A stretch of 64,000 nt of DNA, taken from the NCBI GenBank assembly GCA_002499905.1, contig DANP01000020.1, positions 124,001 to 188,000 of the forward strand, read 5' to 3'. The notes beneath the pieces are model-generated. The model worked only from the letters and a program-made list of their open reading frames with translations, ran no database searches and was not told where the DNA came from. How positions within the stretch are numbered: the stretch's first letter is position 1; each line of letters starts with the position of its first letter. Both the position numbers and the translations under genes were made by a program. Of this stretch, positions 16,089 to 24,488 are shown piece by piece. This DNA comes from Methanolinea sp. UBA277 (lineage in GTDB: Archaea > Halobacteriota > Methanomicrobia > Methanomicrobiales > Methanospirillaceae).

Positions 16089-17475
16089 CGCACGTCTCTC
16101 CCCTGATTCTCCACCGGGCCTCGGTCAACCATTCGGGCGGCAGGCCATGGGCTTCCTGCCAGACGCCGAGCCGGGCGTTCCACTCCCGCCATAACTCCGG
16201 GTATTTCCCCTGGATCTCCTCAATGATCGCCACATCGCTCGAGGGGCACATGAAACAGCCGATCCGGTCAAACCCTTGCGCATAGAGCGGGTTCCAGGGG
16301 GCCTGTTCCCGGAACAGGTAGAGCCAGACATGGAGTGCCGTCCAGTTGTGGATCGGGGCGGCCGAGATCTGGTTCTTCACGATCCCGTTCCGGAAGACCC
16401 GGTTGCTCTCCATTCTCCGGAACGACTCATACCTCCGCTGACCGATGAACGAGAGACACTCCCCCCATCGTTCCTCGATTACGCTCCGGACCGGCCGGAG
16501 TTTGCAGGTACTGCAGCACCAGCGGTAGTCCATGGCGGGAGGGCCGAGCCGTTCGAAGGTCTCCCAGAAGGCATCCTCGCCGCTTGCTCGGATCACCTCG
16601 AGCCCGTAGGTCTCCGCAGCAACGGCGACATTCTCAATTGTTTCAGGGAACTCGAGGCCGGTATCGATGAAGAGCAGGGGAACTTTTCCGAGAGCCTTGT
16701 TCACTACGAGGAGCGTGGCAAGACTGTCTTTGCCCCCGGAGTACGAGATGTTCACCGGCCGGCCGGTATTCCCCGCAACGTCCTGTACAAAGCGGACCGC
16801 CTCCGCCTCTGCCGCTTCGATGACAAACGAATTCGCCGCAACGGCATCCTCCCAGGTCGACTGTCCGGGAATACACCGGGACGGGGCATTCCTCCTTGTC
16901 CTGACCACCGCCCCGCGTTCCATGGCCGAAGCCTCGCCGGCATCCACCTTCGCTCTCCCCACGCCCACACAGCTCCCGTCCGGTGAGAGGATGAAGACCT
17001 CATCCCCCTTTCGCACCAAGGGATCGATCGCACGAAGGCCGGGTGCAAGAACACTCGCCCCCTGGTCCCTGATCGAAGGGACGGCCCCCTCATCCACCAC
17101 TACGTAACACCGGGAAGGCCGGATGTAATGGGCTGCTTCCGGGCGGGGGAGGGGTTCCCACCGTTTCTCACCAGTGATGTACCGAATGGCCCCGACCACA
17201 CCCCCTCCCATGATGATCTCTTCCATCCGGTCGGTATCCGGTGCCTTGTTCAGGAGGGCAATGGTTCCCGGGGGGATGAGCGGTGCTCCGAAATGATCTT
17301 CAAAGATCCGGTTGACGAGCTCGCAGTCGGCCGGAAATGCAGGGCGGGCATCACCGGGCGGTGTGAGCCCGACCTTCCTTGTCGCAGCCCCGCACCCGCA
17401 GACTCCGGACAACAACGGCACATGGCAGGTATCGCACCAGTGGAGGAGGATCTTTCCAAGGTAAGACGGGCGCAT
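16066..17475 (-). CDS. zinc-ribbon/PUA/PP-loop (PAPS-reductase-like) protein
   Basis: The 469 residues contain three parts. A zinc ribbon lies at C14-C17 and C26-C28. A PUA-like RNA-binding domain covers about 130-205 (CYVVVDEGAVPSI, LRKGDEV-like FILSPDGSCVGVG). An adenine nucleotide alpha-hydrolase domain has the PP-loop SYSGGKDS near 243, then CCSTCKLRP and FMCPSS cysteines. COG0175 enzymes reduce PAPS/APS, but the PUA and zinc ribbon suggest an RNA substrate such as tRNA thiolation. ATG 17475 is chosen from a TATA-like TATTTATTTTC at 17501-17511 (minus). ATG 17487 is an alternative. Confidence 0.8.
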   Translation of the reverse strand: MRPSYLGKILLHWCDTCHVPLLSGVCGCGAATRKVGLTPPGDARPAFPADCELVNRIFEDHFGAPLIPPGTIALLNKAPDTDRMEEIIMGGGVVGAIRYITGEKRWEPLPRPEAAHYIRPSRCYVVVDEGAVPSIRDQGASVLAPGLRAIDPLVRKGDEVFILSPDGSCVGVGRAKVDAGEASAMERGAVVRTRRNAPSRCIPGQSTWEDAVAANSFVIEAAEAEAVRFVQDVAGNTGRPVNISYSGGKDSLATLLVVNKALGKVPLLFIDTGLEFPETIENVAVAAETYGLEVIRASGEDAFWETFERLGPPAMDYRWCCSTCKLRPVRSVIEERWGECLSFIGQRRYESFRRMESNRVFRNGIVKNQISAAPIHNWTALHVWLYLFREQAPWNPLYAQGFDRIGCFMCPSSDVAIIEEIQGKYPELWREWNARLGVWQEAHGLPPEWLTEARWRIRGETCDETYRDC

Positions 17476-17819
17476 TTTCGTGTGCATACATTGGCGATGA
17501 GAAAATAAATAGGCAGGGGATTGCACCATGTCCGATCGCCTCCGGCCGCAAGCCCGGTGCCGGAACATGAATTCAGTGTCTATTTCCGTAATTTTCCCTG
17601 ATTAGGCCGTTATTTTCGGGCTCTTCTTCACTGCAAATAGTATTGTTTATCAGGCTTCAGATCGCTATTTTCTGGTACATTGTCAGCCATGGCTGGAAAA
17701 GTGATTCCTGAAACCACCCGGTCCGGGTGGCCAGGGGCCTGTCATGCTCTGAATGGATGTGATCGTTATGTGGGAAATGGGACCTCAGACGAACCAATCC
17801 CGGGGCCCGGGGTGACGGC
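17476..17819. other. intergenic region with mbh operon leader
   Basis: This 344-bp gap holds divergent promoters. For the minus strand, TATTTATTTTC lies at 17501-17511. For the plus strand the best TATA candidate is TGTTTATC near 17644, which would give a leader of about 145 nt. That leader contains a perfect 7-bp inverted repeat CCACCCG-GTC-CGGGTGG (17714-17730), a possible operator or RNA hairpin. No gene was found; a short minus-strand open frame has no homology I recognise. Confidence 0.4.
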
Positions 17820-18347
17820 ATGATCGCGTTTTTTGTCACGTTCCTCCTCGTCTTCTGTATCTACCTCCTTCTGACTGCAGGGAGCGGAACGATTGGGTTC
17901 TGGTCAGCATCTGAACTCATTGCGGGTGCAGGGCTGAGTATCGTGGTGGCAGGGATTACCAGAAAGTTCCTGTGCCGGTCGAACAATTATCGGATGGCAA
18001 ACCCGCTTCGTCTCCTGCTCATTCCGATCTACCTCCTCGGACCGTTCCTGGTCGAGGTGACCAAGGCCAACGTCGATGTGGCCGGGCGGGTGATCACCGG
18101 GAGGATCCGCCCCGGAATCATCAGGGTCTCATCGGATCTGAAGACCGATCTCGGCATCTTCATACTCGCGAACTCGATCACGCTCACCCCGGGAACGATC
18201 ACGGTCGATATTGATGAGAAGACCCACGACCTGTTCATCCATAACATCAACATCGCACCGGGCGACGAGCAGAAGGCAACCGTTCCGGCGCGTGAACTCT
18301 TCTCCATCGCCAACATACCTGCCTGGATACGGAGGATTGCAGAATGA
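17820..18347 (+). CDS. mbhA: Mbh hydrogenase subunit A (MrpE-like)
   Basis: The 175 residues have two or three N-terminal membrane helices and a cytoplasmic C-terminal domain, as in MrpE/MnhE. The conserved stretch FILANSITLTPGTITVDI is diagnostic of the family. In Pyrococcus Mbh this subunit belongs to the sodium/proton antiporter module. It is the first gene of fourteen. The start is supported by GGGGTGAC just upstream, and the stop overlaps mbhB (ATGA). Confidence 0.9.
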   Translation: MIAFFVTFLLVFCIYLLLTAGSGTIGFWSASELIAGAGLSIVVAGITRKFLCRSNNYRMANPLRLLLIPIYLLGPFLVEVTKANVDVAGRVITGRIRPGIIRVSSDLKTDLGIFILANSITLTPGTITVDIDEKTHDLFIHNINIAPGDEQKATVPARELFSIANIPAWIRRIAE

Positions 18348-18601
18348 TCGGGTACTTCTCCCCCGTCGCACTCATCCTCGTCGCCCTCGTCTGCCTGGCC
18401 ATGGTCCGGCTGGTCCTGGGGCCCACCCCCGCTGACCGTGCGGTTGCGGTGGACACGGTCAATACCCTCATCGTGGCGGTGCTGATCCTGCTCGGGGTGG
18501 TGTACCGGCAGATCATCTTCATCGATGTGGCCATCGTCTATGCCCTCCTCTCCTTTGTCAGCACCCTCTTCATCGCCAAGTACATCGGGGGTGAACTCTG
18601 A
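18344..18601 (+). CDS. mbhB: Mbh hydrogenase subunit B (MrpF-like)
   Basis: This 85-residue protein has three predicted transmembrane helices and the MrpF signature RLVLGPTPADRAVAVDT. MrpF is a small membrane subunit of the antiporter module. The ATG overlaps the preceding stop by 4 nt, so it is translationally coupled. Confidence 0.92.
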   Translation: MIGYFSPVALILVALVCLAMVRLVLGPTPADRAVAVDTVNTLIVAVLILLGVVYRQIIFIDVAIVYALLSFVSTLFIAKYIGGEL

Positions 18602-18602
18602 C

Positions 18603-18959
18603 ATGATCGCCGATATTCTGGTGCTTGCCTGCCTTGCGGTCGGGACCTTCTTCAACGCCCTCGGCATTGTGGGCCTGCTCCGGTTCCCGGATGTCTACAC
18701 GAGGATGCATGCCACCACCAAGATGACCACCTTCGGCTCGGTCTTCACGGCCCTTGCCGTGATTATCTACGGGGGTGCATCCTACCTGGGAAGCACGGAT
18801 CCTCAATACGTCATCCTCTCTGTCCACACCCTGATTGCCGCCGTGGCCCTTGCATTTACCAATGCGCTCGGCTCCCATGCGATCGCACGGGGAGCTCACC
18901 GGTCCGGGATCAAACCGACCCCGGCGGTCGTGGACAGACTGGAGGAGGTGCAGCCATGA
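18603..18959 (+). CDS. mbhC: Mbh hydrogenase subunit C (MrpG-like)
   Basis: The 118 residues show the MrpG pattern: GLLRFPDVYTRMHATTKMTT after the first helix, then two more helices. The ATG at 18603 follows the mbhB stop with one base between; a longer in-frame extension into mbhB is only the neighbour's shadow. It is part of the ion-translocating Mrp module and overlaps mbhD by 4 nt. Confidence 0.92.
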   Translation: MIADILVLACLAVGTFFNALGIVGLLRFPDVYTRMHATTKMTTFGSVFTALAVIIYGGASYLGSTDPQYVILSVHTLIAAVALAFTNALGSHAIARGAHRSGIKPTPAVVDRLEEVQP

Positions 18960-19210
18960 TCGAGATGCTGGTTCACGTTCTGGTCATCGCCGGGCTCATC
19001 GGCTCTGCCCTGCTCGTGTACTGGTTCCGGGACCTGCTGGCCGCCACCCTGGCCTCCGGGATCTTCAGTTTCCTGATATCCCTCGAGTTCTACATACTCC
19101 AGGCCCCGGATGTGGCCATCTCCCAGGCAGCGATCGGGGCCGGGCTGACCACGGCCATCTTCATAGTCGCCATCCGGGCAACGAACCGGTACGAGGGGGG
19201 TGGATCATGA
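18956..19210 (+). CDS. mbhD: Mbh hydrogenase subunit D (DUF4040/MrpA C-terminal-like)
   Basis: This 84-residue protein has three helices and the motif EFYILQAPDVAISQAAIGAG, characteristic of DUF4040, which corresponds to part of the C-terminal extension of MrpA. In Mbh this extension is split into MbhD and MbhE, exactly as here. It overlaps both neighbours by 4 nt. Confidence 0.9.
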   Translation: MIEMLVHVLVIAGLIGSALLVYWFRDLLAATLASGIFSFLISLEFYILQAPDVAISQAAIGAGLTTAIFIVAIRATNRYEGGGS

Positions 19211-19491
19211 AACGGGGTCTCATCCTGCTGACCTTTGCCATCCTCGCCGGCGGCCTCCTGCTCATCCCGGCCCTGCTGGATTTCGGGGTTCCGGCGTTCA
19301 GTGATATGGATGATTATTTCCTGTCCAACGGGCAGGAACAGACGGCGGCAAACAACATCGTCACCGCGGTGGTCTTCGATTACCGCGGGTTCGACACCCT
19401 CGGGGAATCGGTCGTGCTCTTCACCGCGGTGGTGGGAGTCGGGCTGATGTTCCGGCGCATGCTGAAGGAGGAAGAGTATGAGGATGAGTAA
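19207..19491 (+). CDS. mbhE: Mbh hydrogenase subunit E (MrpA C-terminal-like)
   Basis: The 94 residues include the conserved NNIVTAVVFDYRGFDTLGE and a C-terminal helix ending in an acidic tail. It corresponds to the last helices of MrpA in complex I-like antiporters. The ATG at 19207 overlaps the mbhD stop (ATGA). Its 3' end overlaps mbhF by 14 bp. Confidence 0.9.
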   Translation: MKRGLILLTFAILAGGLLLIPALLDFGVPAFSDMDDYFLSNGQEQTAANNIVTAVVFDYRGFDTLGESVVLFTAVVGVGLMFRRMLKEEEYEDE

Positions 19492-19951
19492 ACTTGTCCG
19501 GACCGGGGCAGACCTGCTCTACCCCTTCGCCCTGATCTTCGGGCTCTATATCATCCTGCACGGCCACCTGACCCCCGGCGGAGGGTTCCAGGGGGGTGCG
19601 GTGGTCGCCACCGGAGCGGCTATCGTGATCGTGGCCTGGGCCTACGAAGATGTTGCAGGGATGATCCGGAAGGTTACCATGAAAGCCCAGGAATCGGCCG
19701 GGCTGCTCCTCTTTATCGGGGCAGCCGCGCTGGCTCTCGGTCTCGGGTACGCCTTCTTTTACAATGTCCTTGCCAATTCGGGAAGCCTGTTCGGGCTGTC
19801 CGTTCCCTTCGGACCAAACCCCGGGGAACTGAATACCGCAGGGGTTATCCCGATCATGAACATCGCGGTCGGCATTGAGGTCTGGGGCGGCCTGACGGTC
19901 ATCCTCCTGTACCTGCTCTCGGGCCTGAACAAGAAGGAGGAGGGGAGCTGA
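19478..19951 (+). CDS. mbhF: Mbh hydrogenase subunit F (MrpB-like)
   Basis: The 157 residues contain four helices and the MnhB signature LHGHLTPGGGFQGGAVVATG. MrpB forms part of the sodium path in the antiporter module. A second ATG two codons later (19484) is an alternative start. It is followed after one base by mbhG. Confidence 0.92.
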   Translation: MRMSKLVRTGADLLYPFALIFGLYIILHGHLTPGGGFQGGAVVATGAAIVIVAWAYEDVAGMIRKVTMKAQESAGLLLFIGAAALALGLGYAFFYNVLANSGSLFGLSVPFGPNPGELNTAGVIPIMNIAVGIEVWGGLTVILLYLLSGLNKKEEGS

Positions 19952-19952
19952 C

Positions 19953-20297
19953 ATGTTCTGGAACCTCCCCTTCATCGCGGTGGTGGCCCTCAGCCTGATC
20001 GGGCTTGCCACGGTGGTGACAAAGAAGAACCTGATCAAGATCTTCCTCGGCATCAACATCTTTGAGGCCGCGGTCAACCTCTTCCTGATCAGCCTCGGGT
20101 ACCGGGAAGGCGGGATTGCCCCCATATTCACATCGGCACCATCGACTGATATGGTCATGGCCACCCCGCAGGCGCTCACTCTCACCTCGATCGTGATCGG
20201 GGTCGCCACGAGCGCACTGCTCCTCTCTTTTGCGGTGATTATCTGGAAGAAGTATGGGACGATTGATACCGACCAGATCAGGAGGCTGCGCGAATGA
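19953..20297 (+). CDS. mbhG: Mbh hydrogenase subunit G (MrpC/NuoK-like)
   Basis: The 114-residue, three-helix protein belongs to the MrpC/NuoK family. The segment KKNLIKIFLGINIFEAAVNL carries the membrane glutamate typical of NuoK. The PQALTLTSIVIGVATSAL motif is characteristic of the MrpC branch. It overlaps mbhH by 4 nt. Confidence 0.93.
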   Translation: MFWNLPFIAVVALSLIGLATVVTKKNLIKIFLGINIFEAAVNLFLISLGYREGGIAPIFTSAPSTDMVMATPQALTLTSIVIGVATSALLLSFAVIIWKKYGTIDTDQIRRLRE

Positions 20298-21865
20298 ACG
20301 GATTTCTGATCGAGCATGCTCCGGCACTCCTGATCATGCTCCCCCTGATCGGGGCGTTTGCAACACCGTTCATCGGCAGGGTTTCTCCGAGAATCAGGTC
20401 GGCCTGGGTCATCCTGATCATGACCCTGACCACTCTGACCGCGCTCCTGCTCGCGTCCGATGTCTTCCTGAACGGCACGCAGATCTACGTGTTCGGGGCT
20501 GCGAATCCTGACCTTGCCGTCCCTCTCGATTCGGGCGGAATCCCCATCCGGATCATTTTCACCGTCGATGCCATGAGCGCCCTCATGCAGGTGATCGGGG
20601 CAATTTGCGGTTTTGCGGTCCTGCTCTACTCCATCTCCGCCGATCGCATCCATTCCGGACTGGAGAGCTTCTATACCCTCTTCCTCCTGATGATCGCAGG
20701 GATCATGGGCATGGTCTCCACCGGGGATCTCTTCAACTTCTTTGTCTTCCTCGAGATCCTCTCCATCGCATCGGCCGGGCTGATCGCCTACCGGATAGAC
20801 GGAGGGCTGGCGGTGGAGGCAGCCCTCAAGTACTTTGTCCTCTCCACCATCGGGGCGATGGTGATCCTGGTCGCCATCGGCATCTACTACGGTGAATACA
20901 ATGCGCTCAATATCGCCATGATCGCCTCCCGGATGCAGTTCACCCTCCTCGACCAGATCGCCCTCGTGCTGATCATCGCCGCCCTGGCCATGAAGTGCGG
21001 CTCGGTCCCCATGCACTTCTGGACTCCGGACGCCTACTCCATGGCCCCGTCCTCCATCACCGCCATGCTGGTGGTGGCCAGCCAGGCCAGCCTGTACGGA
21101 CTGTTCCGGGTGGTGTTCACCCTCTACAATGTCACCCTGAACGCGATGACTGTAGGATGGATCATCATCATTCTCGGGGTGCTCTCCATGGTGGTCGGGG
21201 TGACCATGGCCATACCCCAGAAGAACGTGAAACGGCTGATGGCCTACCATGCCATCTCCCAGACCGGGTACATGCTGCTCGGGGTCGGCGTGGGTCTCGC
21301 GGTGCTCGGCAACCAGCCGCTGATGGATTCCTTCGGGTACATCGCCATGGAAGGCGGGATCTTCCACATCATCAACCATGCCATGTACAAGGGGCTCCTC
21401 TTCCTCACCGCCGGGGCGATCTTCTTCCGGATCGGGACCTACAACCTCAACAGGATGGGCGGACTCGGCCACTCCATGAAGTACACCATGATCTTCTTCA
21501 TCATCGGTGCGCTGGCCATTGCCGGGATACCCCCCTTTAATGGATTTGCTTCGAAACTTATGATCTACGAGTCAGTGTTTGCGTTCAACCCGGTACTGGC
21601 GGTGATCGCCATGGTGGTGAGCATCCTCACCCTCGCCTCATTTGTCAAGGTCTTCCACTCGATATTCATGGGACCGAAACTCCCCGAGTACGAAACGGTG
21701 CAGGAGGCGCCGGCACCCATGCTGATTGGGATGGCGGTCCTTGCGGCAATCGTCATCCTCTTCGGCCTCTTCCCGCAGGCGGTGGTAGACGGCCTGATCG
21801 CCCCCGCCGCCCATGCCCTTTCCGACCAGAGCGGGTATATCGCTGCCGTCCTCGGAGGTGCCTGA
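20294..21865 (+). CDS. mbhH: Mbh hydrogenase subunit H (MrpD/NuoN-like antiporter)
   Basis: The 523 residues form about 14 predicted helices of the proton-conducting membrane transporter family (NuoL/M/N). Key features are the SGLESFYTLFLLMIAGIMGM region with its conserved glutamate, the broken-helix lysine segment AMKCGSVPMHFWTPDAYSMA, and KNVKRLMAYHAISQTGY. This is the only full antiporter-like subunit in the operon, as in Pyrococcus Mbh. Confidence 0.95.
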   Translation: MNGFLIEHAPALLIMLPLIGAFATPFIGRVSPRIRSAWVILIMTLTTLTALLLASDVFLNGTQIYVFGAANPDLAVPLDSGGIPIRIIFTVDAMSALMQVIGAICGFAVLLYSISADRIHSGLESFYTLFLLMIAGIMGMVSTGDLFNFFVFLEILSIASAGLIAYRIDGGLAVEAALKYFVLSTIGAMVILVAIGIYYGEYNALNIAMIASRMQFTLLDQIALVLIIAALAMKCGSVPMHFWTPDAYSMAPSSITAMLVVASQASLYGLFRVVFTLYNVTLNAMTVGWIIIILGVLSMVVGVTMAIPQKNVKRLMAYHAISQTGYMLLGVGVGLAVLGNQPLMDSFGYIAMEGGIFHIINHAMYKGLLFLTAGAIFFRIGTYNLNRMGGLGHSMKYTMIFFIIGALAIAGIPPFNGFASKLMIYESVFAFNPVLAVIAMVVSILTLASFVKVFHSIFMGPKLPEYETVQEAPAPMLIGMAVLAAIVILFGLFPQAVVDGLIAPAAHALSDQSGYIAAVLGGA

Positions 21866-21866
21866 G

Positions 21867-22214
21867 ATGGATCTTCTTGCCAGCCTCTCCACCGGTACCG
21901 GATACTGGAACCCGCTCGCCTGGCTGCTCGCCACGGTAATCGCAGCGGTGATCGTGTACCTCGTCTGGCGGAGGGGAGAATCAGGATACAAGAAGGGGAC
22001 CGCTCAGACCACTCCCTTCATCTCCGGGAACCCCGAGCCAGGGAAGGAAATGGTCCATGTCCGGGCATCCAACCTGTACTGGGGTTACCTCGATGCCCTG
22101 AAGGGATACTACGAGCTCATCGTCCCCGCCCATACCGGTGTCGTGAACGACTACGTACTCTGGTATCTCGGCGTTACGGCTATGCTCATGATCGTGGTGG
22201 TGGTGTTCATATGA
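21867..22214 (+). CDS. mbhI: Mbh hydrogenase subunit I
   Basis: This 115-residue protein has two membrane helices, one near residues 15-35 and one at the C-terminus (LGVTAMLMIVVVVFI). It occupies the MbhI position and fits its size. MbhI links the antiporter and hydrogenase arms in the Pyrococcus structure. GGAGGTG precedes the ATG at 21867. Sequence alone is weakly diagnostic; position and length decide the call. Confidence 0.8.
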   Translation: MDLLASLSTGTGYWNPLAWLLATVIAAVIVYLVWRRGESGYKKGTAQTTPFISGNPEPGKEMVHVRASNLYWGYLDALKGYYELIVPAHTGVVNDYVLWYLGVTAMLMIVVVVFI

Positions 22215-22645
22215 AGCCCACCCCGTCATTCAACCGGTCGCTCTGGGCCTTCCACTTCAATTCCGGCTCCTGCAACGGGTGCGAGATCGAGATCGTGGCC
22301 GCCATCACGCCCCGCTATGACCCCGAGCGGTTCGGTATCAAGCTGGTTGGTTCCCCCCGGCATGCCGATGTCATGGTGGTCACCGGACCGGTGGTGAAGA
22401 AGATGAAAGACCGCCTGATCCGGGTGTACGACCAGATCCCGGATCCAAAGCTGGTGATGTGCGTCGGCACCTGCGGAATATCCGGCGGAGTCTTCTACGA
22501 CTCCTACAACCTTGAGGGACCGGTCGACGAGGTTATCCCGGTGGACGTGTACGTGCCCGGGTGCCCGCCCCGGCCCGAGGCCATCATCCACGGAGTGGTC
22601 ACGGCGCTAGCAAAACTCGAGAGACTGGAAGGAGGCAGTGCATGA
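22211..22645 (+). CDS. mbhJ: Mbh [NiFe]-hydrogenase small subunit (NuoB-like)
   Basis: The 144 residues carry the cysteines for the proximal [4Fe-4S] cluster: SCNGCEIE (C21, C24), VMCVGTCGIS and the C-terminal GCPPRPEA. It is related to NuoB and the small subunits of Ech hydrogenase. It should pass electrons between the MbhN clusters and the nickel site in MbhL. It overlaps mbhK by 4 nt. Confidence 0.95.
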   Translation: MKPTPSFNRSLWAFHFNSGSCNGCEIEIVAAITPRYDPERFGIKLVGSPRHADVMVVTGPVVKKMKDRLIRVYDQIPDPKLVMCVGTCGISGGVFYDSYNLEGPVDEVIPVDVYVPGCPPRPEAIIHGVVTALAKLERLEGGSA

Positions 22646-23265
22646 CAGAGAAGGTCCTTTCACCCGAACAGGTCGCACAGGTATTCCGGGAGAAATTCGG
22701 AGCCGCGGTAACCGATATCAGGATCACCGAGCGGCGGGAAGGGGCAAAGAAGAAACCCAACTTCAATATCTGGATCGATATCGACCGTTCGATCCTCAAC
22801 CCCGCTGTTGCTACCCTGATCGATATCCACTTCCCCCACTTTTCGGTCATCTCCGGGGTGGACACCGGCGAAGCCGTCAGGCTGATCTACCACTTCACCG
22901 TCTTCTACGGGCATCCCGGAAGTGAATGCACGGTGAGTTTCTCGGTGAACCTCCCGAAGAAGGACCTGACCGTGCCGACCATCTCCGGCCTCATCCCTGG
23001 TGCCGTGTTCTCGGAACGGGAGAAGCAGGAGTTCCTCGGGGTCAGGGTTACGGACATCCCTGACGGGCGGCGCCTCTTCCTGCCCGAGGATTTCCCTGAA
23101 GGGGTCTACCCCTGGAGAAAGGATGATACGGGGCTTCCCGATGGCATGATCAAGGAGCTCTGGCGTTCCAGGCGACCGACGGACCGGCCGGTTCCTCCTG
23201 CCGGGGAAAAGGAGCTGTGCGAACTCCCGGCAGAAGAGGCCCCCCCGAAGGAGGGATCATCATGA
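22642..23265 (+). CDS. mbhK: Mbh hydrogenase subunit K (NuoC-like 30 kDa family)
   Basis: The 207-residue soluble protein belongs to the 30-kDa complex I/Ech family; the RLIYHFTVFYG and FSEREKQEFLGVRVTDIPD segments match the NuoC fold. It probably stabilises the hydrogenase arm. A proline- and glutamate-rich tail of about 30 residues extends past the core. The ATG at 22642 overlaps the mbhJ stop (ATGA). Confidence 0.88.
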   Translation: MTEKVLSPEQVAQVFREKFGAAVTDIRITERREGAKKKPNFNIWIDIDRSILNPAVATLIDIHFPHFSVISGVDTGEAVRLIYHFTVFYGHPGSECTVSFSVNLPKKDLTVPTISGLIPGAVFSEREKQEFLGVRVTDIPDGRRLFLPEDFPEGVYPWRKDDTGLPDGMIKELWRSRRPTDRPVPPAGEKELCELPAEEAPPKEGSS

Positions 23266-24488
23266 GCGAGGAGAAGAAGTCCCCCTACATCATCCCGATC
23301 GGGCCCACCCACCCGGCGTTGAAGGAACCGGTGATGTTCACCTTCCGGATGGACGGCGAGGTGATCCGGGATGTGGACTTCGCACCCGGCCAGACCCACC
23401 GGGGAATAGAGTGGATGGGCATGCGGAGAAACCCGGTCCAGATCGTCCACCTCACCGACCGGATCTGCGGGATCTGCGGGGTCTCCCACACCCTCGCCTT
23501 CTCCCGGGCGGTGGAACAGGTTGCAGGGATCGAGGTCCCGGAGCGGGCCGATTACATCAGGACCATCATCGCCGAATTCGAACGGATCCAGTCCCACCTG
23601 CTCTGGGCCGGTGTGGCTGCCCACGAGCTCGGGTTTGACTCCCTTCTCCACCTGACCTGGCGGGTGCGGGAGCAGTCGATGGACGTGATCGAGAACCTTA
23701 CCGGGAACCGGGTCAACTACGCCCTCGTGCAGGTAGGCGGGGTGCGGCGGGATATCGTTCCCGAACAGCACCGTATCATCGAGGACTGCCTCTCCACCTA
23801 CGAGGGGCTGCTCGGAAAACTCCTCGACCTGTTCCTGCATGACAAAACCATCGCCATGCGGTGCCGGAATGTCGGGCTACTCTCGAAGGACGATGCCCTG
23901 AAGCTCTGCACCGTCGGCCCGACTGCCCGGGCTTCCGGGGTGAACGTGGATCTCCGGCAGGACTACCCCTACTGCGCCTACGGCGACCTCGATGTCCGGG
24001 CCATCCTGCCCGACCAGCACCTGGGCGAGACCCGGGGCGACGTCTACGACCGGATCGTGGTCAGGCTGCTCGAGGTTGGCCAGTCATGCGGGATCGTCCG
24101 CCAGTGCCTCTCCGAGATGCCGTCAGGTGAGATCACCGCGGAGCCGAAACTTGCCAAGCTCCTGGCCATCTGCAAGAAAGCCCGGGGAGAGGCGATCGGC
24201 AGGGTGGAAGCCCCCCGGGGAGAGTGCTTCCACTATGTCGTTATGGAAGGGAAGGAGGCCCCCACTGCATGGAAGGTCAAGGCCTCCTCGTACAGCAACC
24301 TGATGTCCTGGATTCCCATGCTGAGGGGGGAGCAGATCGCCGATATCCCCATCGTCGTGGCCTCGATCGATCCCTGCCTCTCCTGCACTGACCGGGTAGC
24401 CGTGGTCCGGAGCGGTTCACGATCGATCCTCACCAAGGATGACCTGCACCGGTTATCGGTTGAGAAGACCAGGAGGCTGCAGCAATGA
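23262..24488 (+). CDS. mbhL: Mbh [NiFe]-hydrogenase large (catalytic) subunit
   Basis: The 408-residue subunit has both nickel-binding motifs intact: RICGICG (C69, C72) and DPCLSCTDR (C372, C375). This marks a true H2-handling enzyme rather than the sulfane reductase MbsL, where ligands are changed. The C-terminal extension after the second motif is about 33 residues; it may be cleaved by the HycI-type protease encoded downstream, though not all group 4 enzymes are processed. It overlaps both neighbours by 4 nt. Confidence 0.96.
   Translation: MSEEKKSPYIIPIGPTHPALKEPVMFTFRMDGEVIRDVDFAPGQTHRGIEWMGMRRNPVQIVHLTDRICGICGVSHTLAFSRAVEQVAGIEVPERADYIRTIIAEFERIQSHLLWAGVAAHELGFDSLLHLTWRVREQSMDVIENLTGNRVNYALVQVGGVRRDIVPEQHRIIEDCLSTYEGLLGKLLDLFLHDKTIAMRCRNVGLLSKDDALKLCTVGPTARASGVNVDLRQDYPYCAYGDLDVRAILPDQHLGETRGDVYDRIVVRLLEVGQSCGIVRQCLSEMPSGEITAEPKLAKLLAICKKARGEAIGRVEAPRGECFHYVVMEGKEAPTAWKVKASSYSNLMSWIPMLRGEQIADIPIVVASIDPCLSCTDRVAVVRSGSRSILTKDDLHRLSVEKTRRLQQ

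Noticed and set aside
19421..21472. 683-codon open frame on the minus strand
   Set aside because: It is antisense to mbhE, mbhF, mbhG and mbhH; its His/Asp/Glu/Gly-rich sequence is the mirror of hydrophobic codons, not a protein family.
23262..24488. Sulfane reductase MbsL instead of hydrogenase MbhL
   Set aside because: Both CxxC nickel motifs are intact, which fits a hydrogenase.
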